The notes beneath the pieces are model-generated. The model saw only the letters and a program-made list of their open reading frames with translations. It was not told the DNA's origin and ran no database searches. Shown here piece after piece: positions 43,661 to 46,785 of a stretch of 46,785 bases of DNA (positions within the stretch are counted from its first letter, which is position 1; every line of letters starts with the position of its first letter). This DNA is from Bacteroidota bacterium (lineage in GTDB: Bacteria > Bacteroidota > Bacteroidia > Chitinophagales > Chitinophagaceae): NCBI GenBank assembly GCA_026391125.1, contig JAPLEO010000076.1:1-46785 (forward strand). The letters run 5' to 3'. The position numbers were made by a program, and so were the translations under genes.

Positions 43661-44760
43661 AAAGCTTCCCCTAGTTCAAAATACAAACCTTGGTTTTTTC
43701 CTGGCCCGATTCCATAATCGAGTCGGATATTGAGCTTCTCTGATTTATTGATCGCATAGCGTAGGCCAGCTCCATAAGTATATTTTATATCCTTTAGTGC
43801 AAAGTCAGAAATATTATGTCCCACATCCCCAAAATTTCCAAAAGCAACTGCACCAAATCTTTTATTAAAACTATGTCTGAATTCTGCTTGAAAAACTAAT
43901 TGTTGTCGATCTCTAAAACGACCATCATAAAAACCACGCATACTACTCATCCCGCCCAGCGTTGCAAGGCTTCTTAATGGAACATCTTTCCCCATATTGC
44001 TAAAACTGTATGCCTGTAAAGCCAAAACATTTTTTGCAGACAGCGGTAAAAATCTCCTAAGGTCAACGACCAAATTGGTATAAGAAAAATCAGAACCAAT
44101 GAAGGAATCAAAATGATTAAAATAGATCTGCGCAAACGTTCCTTTATTGGGAGAGAATGCATTGTTCCGATCATCATAAGTAATACTCAATCCCAAGCCT
44201 GAGATTTTGTAAGGATAACGCCCTACAATTTGTTGTTGATCAAATACACCCCCAGGAGTATAATTTACCTGCATGAGGTTTTGAAATTCATAGATCAGTC
44301 CAGCATAAAAGTTATTTCCCAAATGGCGCATTAAATGCAAATAGATATAATACTGTTTGAAATTATAATCTTCTTCTGCACTATCAGGTGAATGCTTTCC
44401 TAGTCCCCAAAATTTATCTGGAAATGAACTATAAGAGATCTGTTCATTTAAAATATATTGTTCGTTTTTAAAATATTGACTTCCATTTATTGCAGCTATG
44501 AACTGTTTTTTCAATGAATACAACATGATCGCTTGAAGATTTGATGTTCTTGATGCGGTATCTTTTTTTGAAAACCGAAAAGTAGAAGAACCTGCTACAC
44601 CAAATGACCAACTAGTTTCTATCGATCTAGTTAATACAGGGAATAATAATATTTGATGTGAACGTGTACTGTCTTTCTGAGCTATCGCTGAATTAAAGAC
44701 AATGCAACATGCAATCAAACAAAAAATTAAAACAATAAAACTGGGCTTCCTAAAAATCAT
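43657..44760 (-). CDS. BamA/TamA-type outer membrane barrel protein
   Basis: 367-residue outer membrane protein. Signal peptide to about residue 28 (ending NSAIAQ), then strands typical of a surface antigen (D15/BamA) barrel: SYDDRNNAFSPNKG-like TYDDRNNAFSPNKG, FDSFIGSDFSYTN, MRGFYDGRFRDRQQ (the MRGF motif of Omp85 lid), and a final strand set ending in YFELGEAF. POTRA domains are absent. Start ATG 44760; the TTG at 44772 is in frame but needless. A substrate is unknown. Confidence 0.85.
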   Translation of the reverse strand: MIFRKPSFIVLIFCLIACCIVFNSAIAQKDSTRSHQILLFPVLTRSIETSWSFGVAGSSTFRFSKKDTASRTSNLQAIMLYSLKKQFIAAINGSQYFKNEQYILNEQISYSSFPDKFWGLGKHSPDSAEEDYNFKQYYIYLHLMRHLGNNFYAGLIYEFQNLMQVNYTPGGVFDQQQIVGRYPYKISGLGLSITYDDRNNAFSPNKGTFAQIYFNHFDSFIGSDFSYTNLVVDLRRFLPLSAKNVLALQAYSFSNMGKDVPLRSLATLGGMSSMRGFYDGRFRDRQQLVFQAEFRHSFNKRFGAVAFGNFGDVGHNISDFALKDIKYTYGAGLRYAINKSEKLNIRLDYGIGPGKNQGLYFELGEAF

Positions 44761-44907
44761 ATAGTGGTGCAAAATACTGCCCTTCTCTCATTAATGGACA
44801 AAACTCTTAACAAAATTGCTTATTTTTATTACCCTGCATAAGTTTTTATAGATAACCTTTTGAAAACCCCACAGTAGCAAATAGTTTACTTTTAATTAAT
44901 ATAAGGC

Positions 44908-45720
44908 ATGAATAAATGGGAAAGTAATTTTCAATTGGGAGAAACACTTACCCAGGAGCAGCTCGATTTCTTTGAGCAAAACGGCGTCATTGTTTTTAGA
45001 AATTTCATTAATTCAACGAACATAGGAATCTATTTAGATGAAATAAAGCGCTTAGAAAAAACATGGATCGAAGAGAAACGCGATAAAGTAAATGGCATCC
45101 CTCTTAAATTTGGTAAAGATGAATTGGGGAACAAAACAATTCAGCGATTATGTTTCTCTTCACTTTATAGCAACGCTTTACATGAATTATTGAATGATCC
45201 ACGACTAATCCCTTTATACGGATTCCTTGACCCCTACGAAGGAAGAATCGCTGAAAATGAAAAAGATGGTTTAGTAGTGAATAACTATTTAAATGCTCCG
45301 AATAGTGGCTTTTCTCAAATGGGATGGCATACCGATAGTCCGAGAGATTTATTCCTTGGTCAGAAGATCATGCCCATGCTCAATGTAGGAATTCATTTAG
45401 ATGAATGCTTATTTGAGAATGGCGGCCTTCGTGTATTACCAGGTACCCACAAACAAAACTTTCTTAAATTATTATTTGGGAAGAAATATTTCATCGACAA
45501 TAAAGATGATCAAAACGAAGTTGGATTTGATATGCATCCGGGCGATTTATCAGTGCATGATGGTCGTTTATGGCATCGAGTAAAACAATCTCCTAAATTT
45601 GGTGAGGAAAGTCGAAGGAGAGTCATGTATGTTCCAATTGTTACCGGCAAATACAAACCAAAAGACGATAAGAGTAAAACACCTTTTTATCATTTTTTCA
45701 CTTCCAAGGTCCATAAATAA
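44908..45720 (+). CDS. Phytanoyl-CoA dioxygenase (PhyH) family protein
   Basis: 270-residue Fe(II)/2-oxoglutarate dioxygenase. Iron ligands H141 and D143 (MGWHTDSPRD) and distal H223 (GRLWHRV) with R238 for 2-oxoglutarate fit the family. The GGLRVLPGTHK segment is conserved. Substrate unknown. It starts an operon with the SDR gene, 21 bp downstream. Confidence 0.92.
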   Translation: MNKWESNFQLGETLTQEQLDFFEQNGVIVFRNFINSTNIGIYLDEIKRLEKTWIEEKRDKVNGIPLKFGKDELGNKTIQRLCFSSLYSNALHELLNDPRLIPLYGFLDPYEGRIAENEKDGLVVNNYLNAPNSGFSQMGWHTDSPRDLFLGQKIMPMLNVGIHLDECLFENGGLRVLPGTHKQNFLKLLFGKKYFIDNKDDQNEVGFDMHPGDLSVHDGRLWHRVKQSPKFGEESRRRVMYVPIVTGKYKPKDDKSKTPFYHFFTSKVHK

Positions 45721-45741
45721 AAAGCACTTCAAAACATTAAG

Positions 45742-46521
45742 ATGAAATACGCATTAATAACTGGAGCCAGTAAAGGCATTGGAAAAGCAATGGCAGAAAT
45801 CTTAGCCGAAAAAAAGCACAATCTTATTTTAATTGCCCGTTCGAGCGATTTATTAGCTGCCCTTGCACAATCGCTTAAATCTAAGTATCAAATTGAAACT
45901 GCATGGTTGGCTGTTGATTTTACAGAAACTGGAGCAGCATATAAAATACAGGACTGGTGTAAAGAAAATAATTATTCCATTGATATCCTGATTAACAATG
46001 CTGGCTATGGCTTGAGCGGTCCTTTTGAAAACTATGCCTCAAAAGAACATACAGATATGATGCAGGTGAACATGAATGTATTAGTTGAACTGTGTTCCCT
46101 TTTTTTACCAGAGCTTAAAACTGCGCCAAAAGCACATATTTTAAATATTGCCAGTTCTGCGGCTTATCAGGCAGTTCCAGGCCTAAGCCTATACGCTGCC
46201 AGCAAAGCTTTTGTTCTAAGCTTTAGCAGGGGTTTGCAATACGAATTAAGGCATACAAATGTTCGAGTTACCACAATTTGCCCAGGTGGTACTGAAACCG
46301 ACTTTGCCAATAGAGCTAATTTGAACCCAAAAGCAAGAAAGGCAGGTGAAAAATTGAATATGAGTGCTGATGAAGTAGCTAAAATGGCAATTGATGCGAT
46401 GTTTGCAGGCAAAACAGAGAAAATTACGGGGTTTGTCAACCAATTAGGAGCCGTTTTTGTATGGTTATTACCCAAAAAGCTTGTAGAGAAAACAGCCGCA
46501 GGTATTTATAGTCAGGATTAA
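45742..46521 (+). CDS. Short-chain dehydrogenase/reductase
   Basis: 259-residue classical SDR: TGASKGIG at 7-14 (cofactor), NNAGYG, S138/S139, and YAASK (Y151, K155). The family acts on a wide range of keto/hydroxy substrates; this one resembles DltE/YqjQ-type enzymes. Following the PhyH gene by 21 bp suggests they act on the same lipid-like compound, an inference from context. Confidence 0.93.
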   Translation: MKYALITGASKGIGKAMAEILAEKKHNLILIARSSDLLAALAQSLKSKYQIETAWLAVDFTETGAAYKIQDWCKENNYSIDILINNAGYGLSGPFENYASKEHTDMMQVNMNVLVELCSLFLPELKTAPKAHILNIASSAAYQAVPGLSLYAASKAFVLSFSRGLQYELRHTNVRVTTICPGGTETDFANRANLNPKARKAGEKLNMSADEVAKMAIDAMFAGKTEKITGFVNQLGAVFVWLLPKKLVEKTAAGIYSQD

Positions 46522-46541
46522 AGAATAAAAATAATTTTGGT

Positions 46542-46572
46542 TTTGCAATTTCTGAAATTGCCCTTATATTTG
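46542..46572 (+). promoter_or_regulatory. tRNA-Arg promoter
   Basis: TTTG at 46542-46545 and perfect -7 TATATTTG at 46565-46572 with a 19-bp spacer: a textbook Bacteroidota vegetative promoter. Expected start near 46579, 12 nt before the mature tRNA. Confidence 0.75.
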
Positions 46573-46590
46573 CAGCCCTTTAAGGGGAAT

Positions 46591-46667
46591 GGCTGCGTAG
46601 CTCAACTGAATAGAGTACCTCACTACGGATGAGGGGGTTTTAGGTTTGAATCCTAACGCGGTCACCA
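46591..46667 (+). tRNA. tRNA-Arg (anticodon ACG)
   Basis: A cloverleaf can be drawn in full. The acceptor is 46591-46597 with 46657-46663 (two G-U wobbles); D stem GCTC/GAGT, anticodon stem CCTCA/TGAGG with loop CTACGGA (anticodon 46625-46627 ACG), variable loop GGGTT, T stem TTAGG/CCTAA and an encoded CCA end. The D loop has GA (46608-46609) in place of the usual GG, and the T loop is TTTGAAT in place of TTCGAAT. A19 and T56 thus pair instead of G19-C56. A20, the ArgRS identity base, and C35 are present. Confidence 0.93.
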
Positions 46668-46687
46668 AGTAATCATCAATTTATCTC

Positions 46688-46727
46688 AAATCCCTCTAAT
46701 ACATTGTGTTAGAGGGATTTTTGTTTT
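46688..46727 (+). terminator. Intrinsic terminator after tRNA-Arg
   Basis: A 12-bp stem, AAATCCCTCTAA (46688-46699) with TTAGAGGGATTT (46709-46720), has a 9-nt loop and is followed by a T-rich run. The last 58 bases (46728-46785) show no assignable gene. Confidence 0.88.
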
Positions 46728-46785
46728 CACTATCCCCTGTAAGCTTACACCCCACTTTAGTCCACTTTTTGTTTTATTTGGGCAC

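Noticed and set aside
46167..46475. A 102-codon frame antisense to the SDR gene
   Set aside because: Lies fully inside a well-supported SDR with intact motifs; no independent support.
46728..46785. Possible end or start of a gene at the right edge (minus frame ending at 46757)
   Set aside because: Only eight codons are visible; an integrase next to the tRNA was considered but nothing supports it.
1..46785. Search for CRISPR arrays, IS elements, prophage, toxin-antitoxin or biosynthetic clusters
   Set aside because: No regularly spaced repeats, transposases, integrases, phage genes or long inverted terminal repeats seen; gene content is mostly core.

Overview
The window is 46.8 kb of AT-rich, densely coded bacterial chromosome. 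Gene content points to Bacteroidota, most likely a Chitinophagaceae-like lineage (Sediminibacterium or a relative); this placement is inferred. The supporting content is a PorW/SprE-type gliding/type IX secretion protein, a bacterial UbiA family prenyltransferase of the geranylgeranylglycerol-phosphate type, CtlX, a NagB/PIG-L fusion, a bacterial CrtA-like oxygenase, an arginase-type HutG and an SMS-like PAP2 protein. Clear Shine-Dalgarno sites are scarce. Several start regions carry the Bacteroidota promoter pattern TTTG / TAnnTTTG.

Layout. 1-2.3 kb (minus): N-terminal part of a phosphodiester glycosidase-like protein, lipA, and an unknown exported protein. 2.3-6.9 kb: an OsmC protein on plus, then a long minus-strand block of DUF2851, Maf, UbiA-like prenyltransferase, KdsC-like phosphatase, IscX and a 2Fe-2S ferredoxin. 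7-15.7 kb: alpha/beta hydrolase, topA, a fatty acid desaturase (minus), a SirB1-like transglutaminase-fold protein, an alkyltransferase, a subtilase and a DinB protein. 15.7-20.1 kb: YceI, sucC, a soluble PAS histidine kinase with a single-domain response regulator, and an XRE regulator. 20.1-27.4 kb: a tightly coupled minus operon (M23-like membrane stub, AtpZ, membrane protein, SprT) divergent from porW/sprE and a class A PBP. 27.4-34.8 kb: hutG and hutI, a CrtA-like monooxygenase, an arginine deiminase-like/ctlX pair, a CHAD protein and an RmlD-like reductase. 34.9-43 kb: pfkA-pyk, then CocE-type hydrolase, GH20 hexosaminidase and NagB/PIG-L. 43-46.8 kb: SMS-like PAP2 protein, BamA-like barrel, PhyH dioxygenase, SDR, and a tRNA-Arg(ACG).

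How the genes work together. Most are core metabolism and envelope functions. Three pathway groups stand out. pfkA-pyk covers two committed glycolytic steps. GH20 plus NagB/PIG-L makes a short amino-sugar route. ADI-like plus CtlX, with hutI/hutG nearby, makes an amidino-nitrogen catabolism cluster. I found no IS element, prophage, CRISPR array or rRNA, and no stretch over 300 bases lacks a gene. I did not find a defence island or a clearly new multi-gene system. The most unusual items are the tRNA-Arg, whose elbow pair 19-56 is A-U instead of the near-universal G-C, and an SMS-like lipid head-group enzyme candidate.
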